Of a DNA stretch of 64,000 nt, positions 22,635 through 34,739 are shown piece after piece (positions within the stretch are counted from its first letter, which is position 1; every line of letters begins with the position of its first letter). The DNA comes from Perognathus longimembris pacificus. Taxonomy: Eukaryota > Chordata > Mammalia > Rodentia > Heteromyidae. The notes under the pieces were generated by a model. That model was not told the origin of the DNA and did no database searches. It saw nothing but the letters and a program-made list of their open reading frames with translations. The position numbers were made by a program, and so were the translations under genes. Location of the stretch: the NCBI RefSeq assembly GCF_023159225.1, contig NC_063181.1, positions 9,569,606 through 9,633,605 of the forward strand. The letters are read 5' to 3'.

Positions 22635-22840
22635 TTTTTTTTTTTTTTTTGCCAGTCCTGGGCCTTGGACTCAGGGCCTGAGCACTGTCCCTGGTTTCTT
22701 CCCACTCAAGGCTAGCACTCTGCCACTTGAGCCACAGCGCCGCTTCTGGCCATTTTCTGTATATGTGGTGCTGGGGAATCGAACCTAGGGCCTCGTGTAT
22801 CCGAGGCAGGCACTCTTGCCACTAGGCTATATCCCCAGCC
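22635..22840 (-). mobile_element. Young dimeric tRNA-derived SINE with 16-bp TSD
   Basis: The plus strand starts with the complement of the A tail (long oligo-T), then the complement of the right monomer ('cacttgagccacagcgccgc'), then the left ID-like monomer complement with a B box ('ggaatcgaacc'). Perfect duplications caagtcgggaattttt lie at 22,619-22,634 and 22,841-22,856. The copy is nearly identical to those at 30,591 and 47,771, so it is recent. On the minus strand, A-box-like TAGCCTAGTGG and the B box mark an internal pol III promoter. Confidence 0.95.
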
Positions 22841-22859
22841 CAAGTCGGGAATTTTTGTC

Positions 22860-23415
22860 CTCATCTTTTCATGCTTTGTATGTATATTGAGAAGTCCGTC
22901 TTCCTTCACTTATTTTCCATAGATCTCTTGTATCCCTAAGATGGACTGCCCTAAAATGGACTCTGAGAAGAAACTTACTAAGCAAAGGGAAAAGAGAAAT
23001 CCCTGCCAGTCTTGGCTGGAGGCTATTGATTGAGCACATTGATCTGGGCTCCCAAACATGGCTTGCCAGCTTTGATATTACATCTCTATATAAGAGTTTG
23101 AATTTCTTGACTTTCCTCTTAAATCCACATTGTCAGGGCTTCCTGTTTCCAAAGCAAGCTTGCATGCCTCGATGCACCCAGCTGCTATGGTCCAGACTTC
23201 CAATATCCTGCTCAATGAAATGAGTTAGAGACTGATTCAGCCTGACTTCACTCGGGGACTAGAGATTTCTACGACTGAGTCAAGCCCCTAATGTATCCTG
23301 CTCCTGCTTTCCCAGTCTATTAATTTCCCTTTCTGTCCTCCAGTATTGTACCTTCAAAGTGGCTGATTCCAAAACAACTGGAGCAGAGAGGAAGGAAGAG
23401 GAACGGGTTGTATAA
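22860..23415. other. Unannotated sequence
   Basis: No recognised element. Confidence 0.4.
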
Positions 23416-23419
23416 ATGA

Positions 23420-23895
23420 GCTAATTGAATGTGTCCCCAAGGGGTATGGTGGGAAGATAAAGGCTCTCCAAATTTCTGTAACTGGTGACTGTGTTACTTT
23501 ACCTGGTATGGAAAAAGGGACTTTGTAGATGACATTTGATTAAGGATCTTGAGACAGAGAGAGATCCTCAATTACTGTGAAACCACAGGGCTCCTTTAGA
23601 AGTGGAGAAGGAAACCAAATATAGTCACATTGATGCACTATGAGAGGGAATCAATTCCACATGCTGCTTGAAGATGGAGACAGGGGCATGAATGTGGTCA
23701 TTTCTAGAGGATGAAGAAAAAAAGAGCAATGAAATAGATCATCTCTTAAACCTACAGAAAGGAATACAGTCCTATGGACATACACAGGGACCTATGTCCG
23801 ACTTCTGACCTGTAGAAATTCACAGTAAACTTGGGCTATGTGAAGCTAATACATTTATGATCATTTGTTGTAACAATAATAGAAAGCTGATAGTA
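23420..23895 (+). mobile_element. MLT1-like (ERVL-MaLR) LTR relic
   Basis: The order of blocks is that of MLT1 LTRs: 'tgtgttactttacctggtat', 'ggaaaaagggactttgtaga', 'tgacatttgattaaggatct', 'tgaagatggagacaggggca', 'cgacttctgacctgtagaaa' and 'gtaacaataatagaaagctg'. It is old and diverged, with no internal region. TSDs are not discernible. Confidence 0.8.
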
Positions 23896-24224
23896 AGGGC
23901 AATGACTGGAGATGTACACATGATTAAAAAATAGTCTTGGACTTCATAGTCATTCTCCTGTCACCTTGGGAATGGAAAGAAGATGTCTGCCACTCAACTA
24001 TATCTATTACTTCTTGGTGATAAATTAAGACCACCTTATCCTCCTCCCTGGGAGATTTTCCACAGGTACCTAGAAATAAATTAATCATAATCTTATATCA
24101 TGATTGAATCTCACTTTTGGAAACGGTGAATGGCTTGGTGATTTTTTTGTCCATTTAGTTAGTTACTCTTCATACTGTAATTAGCACTCATAAATCCTAT
24201 ACTCAAGCAAATGCCTATGGCTCA

Positions 24225-24640
24225 CCGTGTTATCCTATGAGATCACTGAGATTAGGATTCAGAGGATCGTGGTGCAAGGCCATCCAGAAAGAGAAGTTGA
24301 GACCCCTTCTCAATCCATAGTAGGGAAAAGTGTCCATGTGCCTGTCATCCCAAGCTATGTGGGAGGCTAACATGGGAAGGACAGTGGTTTTGAGGCATCC
24401 TAGGCAGAAAAGTCTGCAAGACTCCCAACTCCACTGAAAGAAGCTGTGATCCCATCCATGATGAAAAGCCCAAAGTAGGCAGATGATGGCTCAGGTGTGT
24501 CCATGAGCAGGAAGCAAGACCTTATCTTAAAAACAGGCAATGAAAACTACAGCTCCAATAATGGTATACATGGTAGAGCACTAATCCTACCCTGAATTCA
24601 AATTCCGGTACACACACAAAAAATCTTCCACTCCAAACAA
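24225..24640 (+). mobile_element. Old composite SINE (B1-like units plus ID-like)
   Basis: Two B1-like units are seen: 'tgagattaggattcagagga' with 'tcgtggtgcaaggccatcc', and 'catcccaagctatgtgggag' with 'aagacagtg'-like text. An ID-like end follows ('acatggtagagcactaatcc', 'gaattcaaattccggtac'). Divergence is high. A second structure near 24,440-24,540 may be a third B1-like unit. Confidence 0.5.
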
Positions 24641-24862
24641 TCAATAACCTAAGTTGAACTTCAGTGCCTCTACTCCCTCCAGTAAAAAAAAAAATGACCA
24701 TCATTCTAAGTCCTTTTCTATTTTGACTGTTTTAAAATTGGGTTGTATCATAACTGTATGCTTTCCTAAAACCTAAGTTCCCAAATAACTTTGTAAGAAG
24801 GATACCGGGTTGTATGCAATTGCTTAGGATTCATTTTTTCTCCTCATGACAAAACATTAAAG

Positions 24863-24945
24863 GGCTGGAGACATGACTCAAGTGATAGACCACATATCTA
24901 GCAACCACAAGGCCCAGAATTCAAACCCTAGTACCATCCACACTT
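24863..24945 (+). mobile_element. ID-like SINE monomer
   Basis: 'gggctggagacatgactcaa', 'gtgatagaccacatatctag' and 'cagaattcaaaccctagtac' match the ID head with A-box and B-box regions. It is an old, diverged monomer. Confidence 0.65.
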
Positions 24946-24999
24946 CATCTTAGATTACTCAAATGGGTCTAGCTTGCTCTCTGTGGCTGCAACAGAATA

Positions 25000-25935
25000 T
25001 TCTATGGAATGAATATCTCATGCTTTATTTATCCATTCTTCCCTAGATGACCATTTTCACTGTCTCCGGGATTTTGCTTTTGTGAATAGTGCTGTTACGA
25101 CTATTCTGGTCCATCATGCCTGTGATACACGGAATCCATTTGAACAATAGATCTAGAATGAGCCATCTCCGGAAAATTCTTTTGGTGCGAATTTGAGTCT
25201 AGCCCTGGGACCAATAACACCACTGGATGTTATTGCTGAAAGAACTCATTTGAAGCAAGGTAGTAGCTAAGATTAGAAACTATGACGGTTAGAGAGACAG
25301 GGAGAAATGGCCAGTGAGTCAGTCCCAGGGGCTCAGTCACTGCAAAGGGGATCACAGTAAGATCAGATCCTTTTGAGAACTTCCGAAATGAAGGAATAGG
25401 CATTCATAGGGAAGCTGGGTTCTAAGGCTGGGGAGCAGCAGGGCCAGAAGCACCTGTGAGGCCAGTCCTGGTGAACCTTCCATTGGTCGCATTGACATAC
25501 ATCCCTGTCACCCCTCCATCACTTCAGCAGGAATCTCCTTTGGGTCTGGTTTCATTTAAAAGTGACAGAAGCTCATTCCTCACTCACAGAGAGCTCCCAC
25601 TGTAGCTTCTACCATGAGGAAGATCGACTTTTCAGTCTTCTTGGTTGGAAAGGCCACCATGGCTTGAGCTTGTGCTCACAGCAATGAATGAGCATTGCCT
25701 TTGCAGGGTCTCAGTATCTCATCTGACTCCCATCAGAACAGCCTCACAGGCATCAGGGACAGGGTGGCTCAGAAAGCAAGGCAGCTGGTTCTGCTGCTCA
25801 GTGATGGAAAAGCACTTGCAGGCAGATGTATGCCAGCAGTCAGCCTCTCCTCCCCACTTAACTAGAGGGAGGACTCTTGTGACCACAGGTGTTCCTGACT
25901 CTGCACAACCCTCCTCTCCCACGCATTTGACATTT
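25000..25935. other. Mostly unannotated, with a possible L1 scrap
   Basis: At about 24,990-25,150 the text 'atggaatgaatatctcatgc', 'atttatccattcttccctag' and 'tgaatagtgctgttacgact' resembles a minus-strand L1 3' region. The remainder is unrecognised. Confidence 0.4.
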
Positions 25936-25939
25936 TGGT

Positions 25940-26025
25940 TTTTACTCTGAATAGGGGGAGCTCCAACCTAGTTCCTCACCCATGGTAGATAACCATTCTA
26001 CACATTGAGCCATCTCCCCAGTTCT
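25940..26025 (-). mobile_element. ID-like SINE monomer, old
   Basis: Plus-strand text 'ctccaacctagttcctcacc', 'ccattctacacattgagcca' and 'tctccccagttct' is the complement of an ID head. It is heavily diverged. Confidence 0.5.
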
Positions 26026-26029
26026 CCCT

Positions 26030-27750
26030 TACAAGCTGATTGCCAACCTGCAAGCCAAGAGTGGAATTCCTCTTTTGGCATAGGAGCTGGCAAAGGGTTT
26101 GGAGAAGTAATTGGATGATACGTATTTGAAAACTGACTCACAAGAGAAGGCAATCTGAAGGAAAGTGTGGTCACTGCTCCAATAAAAGGCTCCACTTTTC
26201 AGTATTTATCTCATTCCTCCTCTTAGTTCTTCAAGTCCCTGGACTCTTGATCACAACTCTTTCTTCCAGCTCGACTCCTCTGTCACATTCACTACTCCAT
26301 CTGATGAACTAGAAGAGACAAAAGAGCTGAAATAAATCTCAGGAAGATCTCCATGGCATGGTGACTGTGTGTGCTCTCAGAACAAGTCCACTATGACTGT
26401 TCAGGGAAATTGGGACACTCTAGGGACAACAATGCCAGACTGGGGGTGCTTTTCCAGGTGAAGAAAAAGCTCCCCAGCATCCTTGTCTATGCAACCACAT
26501 GGTAGAGTTCACAGAGCTGGCTGAATCCCACTGGAGTCAGAAACTGAGTGGCTGGAAGTCTCAGGAAAGCAAGTTCAGGGTGCTGAGAAGACACTAAGCT
26601 CAACTGTCTAGGGGAAGTTTCATGACCTGTAATGGAAGCCACTCTGTACTGAGTACGGAAAACCTTGCCCACATCTTCCCTGTGCCCTTCCTTTCCCACT
26701 CTCCACCCTTTGAGAATGGCACTATATGGAGAAGTCATATCATAAAGAGTTGCACTTGAGATGTGCCAACTTTGGAAAGAACTTTAGAGGTATGTTTCCT
26801 GATCACACAGCTTCTTGACCAAGTGAGAGAGGAATGTGAGCTCTAGAGTCAGATAATAAGCCCAAGGTTGTGAGGCTATGGAAGCAGAGAGAGGCATACA
26901 ATCCAAGCCATGTAGCTCCTTCCTACTATGACAAACGACAAGCCTATAGACCTATTTTGTGTGGAATTAAGTCCCACTTTCTACAACAGGGAGGAAACTG
27001 TGTTAGACTCTGTTTATGTCCTAGCTACTCGAGAGGATCCATGAGAAATGTCTCAAGCAGCCAGGTTACCATTTCTTACGTCCTTTTCCCAGTACCTAAG
27101 GCACAAATTCAGAGCACAAAAGAGCATTTGTTCCTTCCACAAATATTTATCATGTATCAATATCATGCCAGCATGAGCCTAGATATGATGGTAAATAAAG
27201 AAGTATGTTCTGCTATCAAGTGTCCTTAAGTAAGTCATTTCCCCTCTCTGGTCTCACTGGCAATTTCTCCCTGTGTCCTTTTGACTCTGCAGATGGAAAC
27301 CCCTAAGGCAGAGCTTATAGCCAAAGACAGAGAAACAAGACTCATTTAACACCCAGTACCATGCCAGCCCCTGCTGTGCATATTATGGTCTTTACCTGAC
27401 ATGACCTTTATAGCTCCACGTCAGGAAGTGTTATTCCTAAGAAAGAGAAAACAGTATTCATAGGAGCAAAATACCAACACCCCCTGCTGGTGTGAGCAAG
27501 CCTGCTGAGGGAGACCCATGGATCCCCAAATCCATCCATTCATTCTAGTGAACTCTGAGCTGTATTTAAAGATGTGCATACAATTAGGAAGTAAATGAAA
27601 ATGAGGGGCTAGAAGTATCTGGCTGTGTGCAGTCAGCTATCTAGCTGAGCACGAGGATTACTTGAAAGATAGCATTAACAAGTCCTAGAGTGAGATTCTC
27701 AGTGTTTCCTGCCTAGGCTTCCTTGCTGGGCAGCTTCCCATTCCATTTTT
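26030..27750. other. Mostly unannotated sequence
   Basis: A possible L2 or MIR scrap lies near 27,125-27,205 ('ccacaaatatttatcatgta'). No exon is seen. A 119-codon plus frame (26,870-27,229) crosses that scrap and looks like chance. Confidence 0.4.
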
Positions 27751-27751
27751 T

Positions 27752-28018
27752 ATTTTTTTTTGGTCAATTGTGGGGCTTGAACTAGGGTCTGGGAGCTGTC
27801 CCTGAGCTCTTTTTGCTCAAGACTAGTGCTCTACCACTTTGTACTAGTGCTCTACCACTTTGTACCAGAGCACCACTTCCATTTTTTTTCAGTGGCTTAC
27901 TGGAGATAAGAGTCTCATGGGGACTATTCTGCCTTGGGGTGGTTTTGAACTGCCATCCTCAGATCTTGGCCTCCCGAGTAGCTAGGATTACAGGCTTGAG
28001 CCATTGGCACCTGGCTAA
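27752..28018 (-). mobile_element. Composite SINE (B1-like plus ID-like) with internal duplication
   Basis: Plus-strand text shows 'ggggcttgaactagggtctg', 'ttttgctcaagactagtgct' and 'ttactggagataagagtctc', then the B1-like complement 'cctcccgagtagctaggatt', 'acaggcttgagccattggca'. A 21-bp unit is duplicated in tandem at 27,822-27,842 and 27,843-27,863, inside the ID-like half. Confidence 0.85.
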
Positions 28019-28429
28019 CTTCTACCTCTTGGTAACCATTTGTGGCAGATTAAGACTATGACATGGTGTTTTGCAGCTCTCTCTCCCAAGAAGCAGAATC
28101 AACTTCCCAAGTCATTGACTTTAGATTGTCCTTATGACTTGCTTTGTTCCATAGACTGTGGGAGAGGTACGGAGACACCAGAGGCAGGCAGATGGGGCCT
28201 TGTGGTTCCTCCTTTTGAATAGCCCAAGACCCCTGTGTTCAGAACATACCAGATCATGAAGAAAGTCCAGCCAAGATCCAAGCTTGTGAGTGAAGCCTGA
28301 GCCTACCCCAGGCTCCCTGCTTTTTATAGCTGTTGTGATGCTTGTTATTCTAAAGTTTTTTTGGCAACTGTGGTACAAAGCCCTCCATTTGGGCACTCAC
28401 ATTTTGTAGCTGAGAGACTGAACAAAGTC

Positions 28430-28545
28430 ACAGTCATCTCTTTGCACCTTTACTTTCTTACCTGCATATTGGGGATAATGAGCATTACCTACCTCATGGG
28501 ATGGTTATAAAAAGTTAATCAAATATGTGACACTCATTTATAGAC
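28430..28545 (-). repeat. MIR relic
   Basis: Plus-strand text 'tactttcttacctgcatatt', 'ggggataatgagcattacct' and 'acctcatgggatggttataa' is the complement of the MIR core. Confidence 0.65.
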
Positions 28546-28549
28546 TGTT

Positions 28550-30575
28550 AACATTATAGGGAAATAAAAAGTCTGGTACTGGCCAAGCAGTTGGAATCCC
28601 TGCTAAGACCACAGGCTCAGAACTTACAAAATGGTATCATAAACTAAACTAACAGCATTGCTGGAAGGGAAGTAAGGAGAGCTCACAGCTAGAAGCTATT
28701 ATGCCTAGGTCCTTAACAACTCAGAACTACAGCTTGTGATGTATGCATGGCTACACCTGAGGCCCTCTCCAGGAAGTGCCTTGTGGCCAGCAGGGTAGCC
28801 AGAGCCTGTGGCACTCAGGTGGGGCAGGGGTGACCATTGTGGCTCAGTAGGGAAGGGAAATAAAGCCCTGTGGTTATAAATAAGTATCAAAAACAGCTAC
28901 TTGAAAGAGAAAAGGATGAGCCTAGCAGGCCTATGAAGTAGTTCATGCTTGTTTAATAAAAACAGGAGAGGTCATTCATATTTGAGATAATTATTGTCTG
29001 TCCACAAACACACCACAATGGCTTATTATGAAGGAACTGATTTCATCTCATATGCTTATTTTCATCCCATTCCATTCTTTTGCCTTTGTCCTAAAGAAGT
29101 AGTCTCATTCAAAGGCTCCAATGGAGAAGGCCCTTGTAGTTCACAGAGTCAGAAGCTAATTCTGTCAAGTAATTTTACTATAGATCACAGAGACAGAGTC
29201 TAGCTCCTAATTGCACGGGTCCAGAGAGAGCTAGTGGCTTGCCTATATCCCATTACTAATTCTTCTGACAGGGGTTCAAATATGAGGCTTTGTCTACTCA
29301 GTTAACCCAAAGAGGCTACACATCTAATTTCAGAATTTCCAGTTCAATGGTGGAAGGAGCTAGAACACAATCCAGGCAGAATTAGAACCTGTCGTTTCCT
29401 AACCAATTACCACCTTGATCGTGTTAGCTTTTGTCTGAGAAGGCAGCAGAACATTGTTTATGGTGAGAATGACTAATTTCATACACAGTTTAACTAGGTG
29501 GTTCAATCAAACTGTTCTTTCCTATGAAATTTGATGGTGGGAAATGATTACCATATAAAAAAGGTTTCACTCTGTTTGATTGAGTGATTTCTATAAAGCG
29601 TCTATAGCATAATTTCATGGCTGTGAACGTTAAGTTCGCAACAGTCAACTGTAATTGGGTTCTGAGGCAGGAGGAGCGAGCCTTCTCTCCCACAGATTTT
29701 TGTGTCTCTGGTGTGGGGTTGGGTGGAGAAAGAGACACTAGAGGGAGGGGATAAAAGGAGTAGGAAGGGAAAAGAGATTGGATTTTACTTGAATGTTCAG
29801 GGAAAACTTTTAAGTTTCTGCTCTGAAAACTCCTGCAATGAGAACAATAAATTACAACACTGATTCGCTTCTGTAAGTAAAGAAGAACTGTGAAGGCAGG
29901 CTTTGTGGGTTCCCTATGTTTATGTACAATAGGGGAGGAGAGGAAAATCTGTGCTTTGATTCACCCAGGAAATCTAACTTCACTGAAGATAGCATTTGCT
30001 GTGGCTTTTGCTCCTGGCCTTCCTTACCTCAGAACTTCTGGAAGGTTCCAATGCATGGGAGAGATGGTGCTATCACCAGGTTGAGAAAAGCTCTGCCATT
30101 AACTCCCAATAACACTAAGGAACAGGAGGTTGGTTCTGGGTGAATATTTGCCCTAAACGGTGAATATTGTCTCCCCATTTCTTGCTTGCCCCTCAAATGT
30201 TGCCATAGCTCTTCAGGAGACATTGCGGGGAAGAGGATCTCTAATTCATGTAAGTAGTTTTGCTCAAAGAGAATTAACTAATTACCTTAAAATCACATTG
30301 CTTTGGTCACTCACTCTCTCATTCATTCAATCAATCAATATATACCAACCAGGAAGGAGACTCAGATGCACAGATGTTGAACAGATTCACCAAGGTGGCT
30401 TTTGCAATGCATGATTTGCTGTTCTTTGCCCTGGTGGAGTAATAAAGCTGGTGCCTGAAGAGCCTTTAGGGCAACTCTTACAAGACACCCAGCACTAACT
30501 CACCTCTCCACCACTGTTAGTAATTCCATCACGAGAGGTTCGTTTCTCATAGGTTAAACTGATTTTGTTGTTCTT
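28550..30575. other. Unannotated sequence
   Basis: About 2 kb without a recognised repeat or exon. Short frames on both strands are unremarkable. Confidence 0.4.
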
Positions 30576-30590
30576 AAGAACTGTTATTTC

Positions 30591-30797
30591 GGGCTGGGGA
30601 TATAGCCTAGTGGCAAGAGTGCCTGCCTCGGATACACGAGGCCCTAGGTTCGATTCCCCAGCACCACATATACAGAAAACGGACAGAAGTGGCGCTGTGG
30701 CTCAAGTGGCGGAGTGCTAGCCTTGAGCGGAAGAAGCCAGGGACAGTGCTCAGGCCCTGAGTCCAAGGCCCAGGACTGGCCAAAAAAAAAAAAAAAA
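30591..30797 (+). mobile_element. Young dimeric tRNA-derived SINE with 15-bp TSD
   Basis: The left ID-like monomer carries an A-box-like TAGCCTAGTGG (30,603-30,613) and a perfect B box GGTTCGATTCC (30,647-30,657). A linker near 'cacatatacagaaaacgg' leads to the right monomer ('gtggcgctgtggctcaagtg') and an oligo(A) tail. Perfect duplications aagaactgttatttc lie at 30,576-30,590 and 30,798-30,812. The copy is full-length and near consensus. It would be transcribed by pol III and mobilised by L1 (known for the class). Confidence 0.96.
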
Positions 30798-31084
30798 AAG
30801 AACTGTTATTTCAATTCTTTGGAAGGAACTAAATCTACACTGGGCCTTCTGTTAACTCCAGGTTCATCAGAAATAAAAGTAAGATTAAGCTCTGTTTCTG
30901 GGCAGTCGAACTTGAATCTGGGGAGAGGCTGTAAAAGGAGGATGAGGTCCAAGGTGGGGAGGGGATGCGGGACATTTCTGGGTACCTGCTGGAGTCAGTG
31001 GTGTCTTCCTGCGAGTCCCGGCCCCATATCTGGAGCTCCTGGCTGAGGTGGGCAGATCCGGTGAGTTTTGTCTGGTTTACAACG

Positions 31085-31096
31085 CCCCCCCCCCCC
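31085..31096. repeat. C homopolymer
   Basis: An uninterrupted run of 12 C, followed by a short CT tract. Confidence 0.9.
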
Positions 31097-31264
31097 TTTC
31101 CTCACATCAAGTATGCTGAAGAGGCTGCCTGTTCTAGATCCTCTTGGTATATCGTTTCCCCCTGATTATCCTCATAGGAGAGATCTACCAAACCTCAGCT
31201 TTATCTTTGCTGCCTCCCCGGCCAGCCACTCCCCAGACCTCCTATTGCTCTCATTTACTCACGT

Positions 31265-31475
31265 TGTTAGAAATGAATTGTGTAAACAAATACATTTTTT
31301 TAAAAAAAATCTATGGTAGCCCTAATTGAATAGTCTTGGTGCATTGTTATGGAGAAACAAGGACAATTTCCTGTCAGTTAGTGAGCTATTTAGCAATTAT
31401 TTCTTATCATTAGTTTGCAAATTCAAACAGCAGCAAATTCTGTGTGCCAAGTTAAAAAGGCCTGGCATCCCAGGG
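31265..31475. other. Candidate conserved non-coding block
   Basis: No repeat is seen. AT-rich, motif-dense text includes 'gtgtaaacaaatacattttt' (forkhead-like GTAAACA), 'ctaattgaatagtcttggtg' and 'ttagcaattatttcttatca'. I infer a possible enhancer from texture only. Confidence 0.25.
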
Positions 31476-31479
31476 TCCT

Positions 31480-32600
31480 TTGCACAGAGGCCAGGTCTGG
31501 CTGTTTAGGTGTTTGTAGTTATCTCAGTGTCTTCCTCCCTCTGCCCATCTGTGGCAGACTCCACTGAAAAGGTCAATGCCCAAGAGAGAGCTTGCCTAAT
31601 GGGTGTTTATCTCCCTCTGGCACTCTCATTAGCTAATGGAGTGAGCTGCTACCCATAGGAGTGACAGCTCCTCTGGGAGCCTAGAGTCAGTATGTACATT
31701 TGTCACCCCTGGGACTGGGTCACCTGGCAGACCTGCTCTGACTGAATAACAGAGATGGATGGGAAGTGATCATTCTACATTAGAAGCCTTCCCATGCTGC
31801 TTTCTCCCCTACAGGAAAATCTCTGCATCCAAAGGTACTTGTTCAGCTTTCAATTACGCACGGTGCTGGACACCAGTGCAGGAGAAAGAACAAGCAGCAG
31901 GCTAACCCTTGGGATATACATGACCTCAAGAGATTCCAACCAAACTTTTTACTCCCATTTGCTTTCCATTAAAAGTAGGTAAGCTATTCCTTAAGGACAG
32001 GCCCTAAAGAAGCCAGAAATCACAAAATGAGAGTTTTGTTGATATCCAGTGTCCTCAATGATCTCAAGCTCTCTCTTCTTGGTGACAGGACTATGCAGGG
32101 CCTGTGGTCTAACTAAGGTATTAATAACTTTGAGATCAGCTGCTAAAATCAGTTCTCTCACTCTGCCTTCCTGAATGGATGGAAATACTTCCGGGCTGAA
32201 TTGCAAGTTCCTCTCTTCTTTCCTTCCATCTATGATCCTCACTCCCCAAAGACCCAACCAATAATAATGTACTTAGACCTTACTTGCCTAGTGACTCAAG
32301 AGAACAGGGAGTTTAGCACAGTCTGATGTCACTTATGTTATCTTCCCATTGTTCCCCTTGATGTTTCTAGCTAAGCACTCATGGAGTGATGGACATAAGG
32401 ACTCTAATAAAATGCAAGATTATGTCATCAGAGGTGAAGAAGAGCATAAAATATGTGCAGATGGCCACCTGAAAGATGGCTATTCAAAGGTATGTTGTAG
32501 GCAAAGCTAGGGGTCCATTTGGGGGACTGCTCCTCAGTTCTTTTGCCAGAGAAGATTATAAACTAGAGAATACTGACATTATGACCAATTTTGTATGATT
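31480..32600. other. Unannotated sequence
   Basis: No recognised element. Confidence 0.4.
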
Positions 32601-32634
32601 GGCCTCTCAATCAATGTGACCCTGGGGAAGATAA

Positions 32635-32800
32635 TATATGCATCCTAATATATACATATCATATATACAAACTAATATATATACATACATGTGTGTATAT
32701 ATACACATAATGTATACACATATAAACATATACATGTATATACACATATACATGCATATACACATATGTAATGCTATAGACATTGTTTTAGATATATATG

Positions 32801-32834
<34 letters not shown>
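32635..32834. repeat. AT-rich compound microsatellite
   Basis: Runs of 'tatacatata' and 'acacatat' type end in an uninterrupted TA run (about 32,803-32,834). The 150-codon minus-strand frame over this region (Y/I/C/M-rich) is an artefact of the simple sequence. Confidence 0.95.
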
Positions 32835-32836
<2 letters not shown>

Positions 32837-32839
32837 TGT

Positions 32840-34355
32840 TGAAAGTGTTAGTGTAATTCCAGGAGAAAAACAGTTTACTAAGGTATACTGATAAAGAAAC
32901 GTGTTTGTACATAGCTAACATGTTAGTCAAAATCCTGGTGAGCAAAAATAAACAAATTAAGCAGAAAGAAAACTCTATACCTTCTGTTGTAGCAAACAAG
33001 GAAAACAAATCCCCATGAGACACACATAAACGAAAGCATTCGTGCCCTGAGCTGCACACGTTATAGCACAGAGAGGGTAACCATCCCTCAGGTTCCCTAC
33101 ATAACCCTCAGCTTCAGGGACGAGTTGACTCAGGAACTCGGCCTCACTTTGGAAATTGTTTCTGTAGTCTAGGGGACCTCAGACCGACAAACAGGTAAAC
33201 CTGTCTTAGTGTCCAGTTTTGAAATAACGGGCATATGTGTGGGATGTTCATCATGATCATCCTGTTTGAAAATAAATTAGTATTACAGCCCAGCCACACC
33301 CATATGCTCATAGATTGTTTGTGGTTTTCTGTGCTGTAATGTCAGTTTTCAGCAGAGGAATAGGGCTTGTATAGACTATTGTGTAGCCTTTAAATCAAAA
33401 GTATTTGCTAACTGACCTTTTTAATGGACATTTGGTAACCTCAAATTTATGTTATTAGTAGTTTTTTTCTTGCTCTTCTTATAATTCTGATAAAAATATT
33501 CAGACTTTCTATTTCTTCCTTCTTCTCTCTGAACTCTAGGGAGATGGATGATCTATGGAAAGCTGCCTTGAACAGCTAAGTAATGGACAAACCCAAGACA
33601 TTACTCTGGAGACTTGTGTTAATTTTGTTCAAAGGGAGGTTATATTATATTCTCTAACTTTTTGTTGGATTGCAATAATTCCTTTAAGCCTACAATATGA
33701 CTATAATAATCTAAACTAAGATCATTACAAATAGCTATTATCATGTATTAAAAGAAAAAATAACAATAACTTATGGATTTTGAAAAGTCACTAGTGGTAA
33801 TAGGATAATTGTGTTAAAATTACCCTTTTGCAGGTTAATCTTCTTTTTTAAAATTTTTGTAGGGGTTAATCTTCTTAACGTTATAGTCTAGGCATATTGA
33901 TACCCTCAGCAAGGCATTGAAAATTTTCTTCTGCCCAATAATCCAATGCCATCACAAAATGACCAAACAGTAATCCCAGCTAATTTCTCTAAATTTGCCA
34001 TAATAAACAAATTGCAAAAAGGGCCGTGAGCATGATAACATTAAGATGTAGTTACATATTTGAGGTTATATATGTAACTGTATAAAGATGTTCATAAGAA
34101 AGATAAACACAAAATTCCAGGAAAGTGTATTTCTGGTTGGAAAAGATAAAGTGACTATCTATCACTTGAAATACTTGGGACCAGGAGTGTTTGGGATTTA
34201 ACATTTTAGGAGACTGTGAAATATTTGCATATGTACAATGGGGCCCAAGTCTAAATATGGATTCATTTCTATTTTCTATATACCTTAGAGATACAGTCTG
34301 ATGGTAGTCTTAGACTATGCTTTGAACAATTTTGTAGAATAAAACAGAGTTTTAT
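32840..34355. other. AT-rich unannotated sequence
   Basis: Some of this may be decayed LINE (for example 33,700-34,140), but I cannot place it. A small direct repeat 'gggttaatcttctt' / 'aggttaatcttctt' lies at about 33,832-33,876. No exon is seen. Confidence 0.35.
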
Positions 34356-34362
34356 GGTGTGA

Positions 34363-34440
34363 TACTGGAGGTGTAGCTCAGTAGTAGAACACATGTTTAC
34401 CATACACAGGGCTCTGAGTTCTATCCCCAATACCAAACAA
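34363..34440 (+). mobile_element. ID-like SINE monomer
   Basis: 'tactggaggtgtagctcagt' (A-box region), 'agaacacatgtttaccatac' and 'gagttctatccccaatacca' (B-box region) match an ID-type head. A purine-rich tail of GGA/AGA repeats follows to about 34,500. Confidence 0.75.
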
Positions 34441-34739
34441 TAGTAAGTAGACCAGGAAGAGAAAGGAAAAGGAGAGGAAGAGGAATAGGAGGAGGAGGAT
34501 AATGTTGTATTATCAAATAAAGATCTCTGGGGAAGGTAAGTGTACACTATTATAAAAGCTACCAGTAGTATAGCTTGGATTTGTGATTCCAATGTTTATT
34601 TGCATATGACTTTGAAGACATACATAAAAATCATATGTATTTTAAATCTATGTTGTAAATCTGTTATTCATATGCTCTATGGTATCAATAATGAGAAGGG
34701 GTAGGGCAAAATTACATAGGAACAGTTAAGTTAAGCTGG

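Noticed and set aside
30591..30670. tRNA gene from the A and B boxes
   Set aside because: The boxes belong to a SINE head. The cloverleaf is not maintained, and the element has a tail and TSDs.
32607..33059. 150-codon minus-strand frame rich in Tyr, Ile, Met and Cys
   Set aside because: It is the translation of a TA/CA microsatellite and not a protein.
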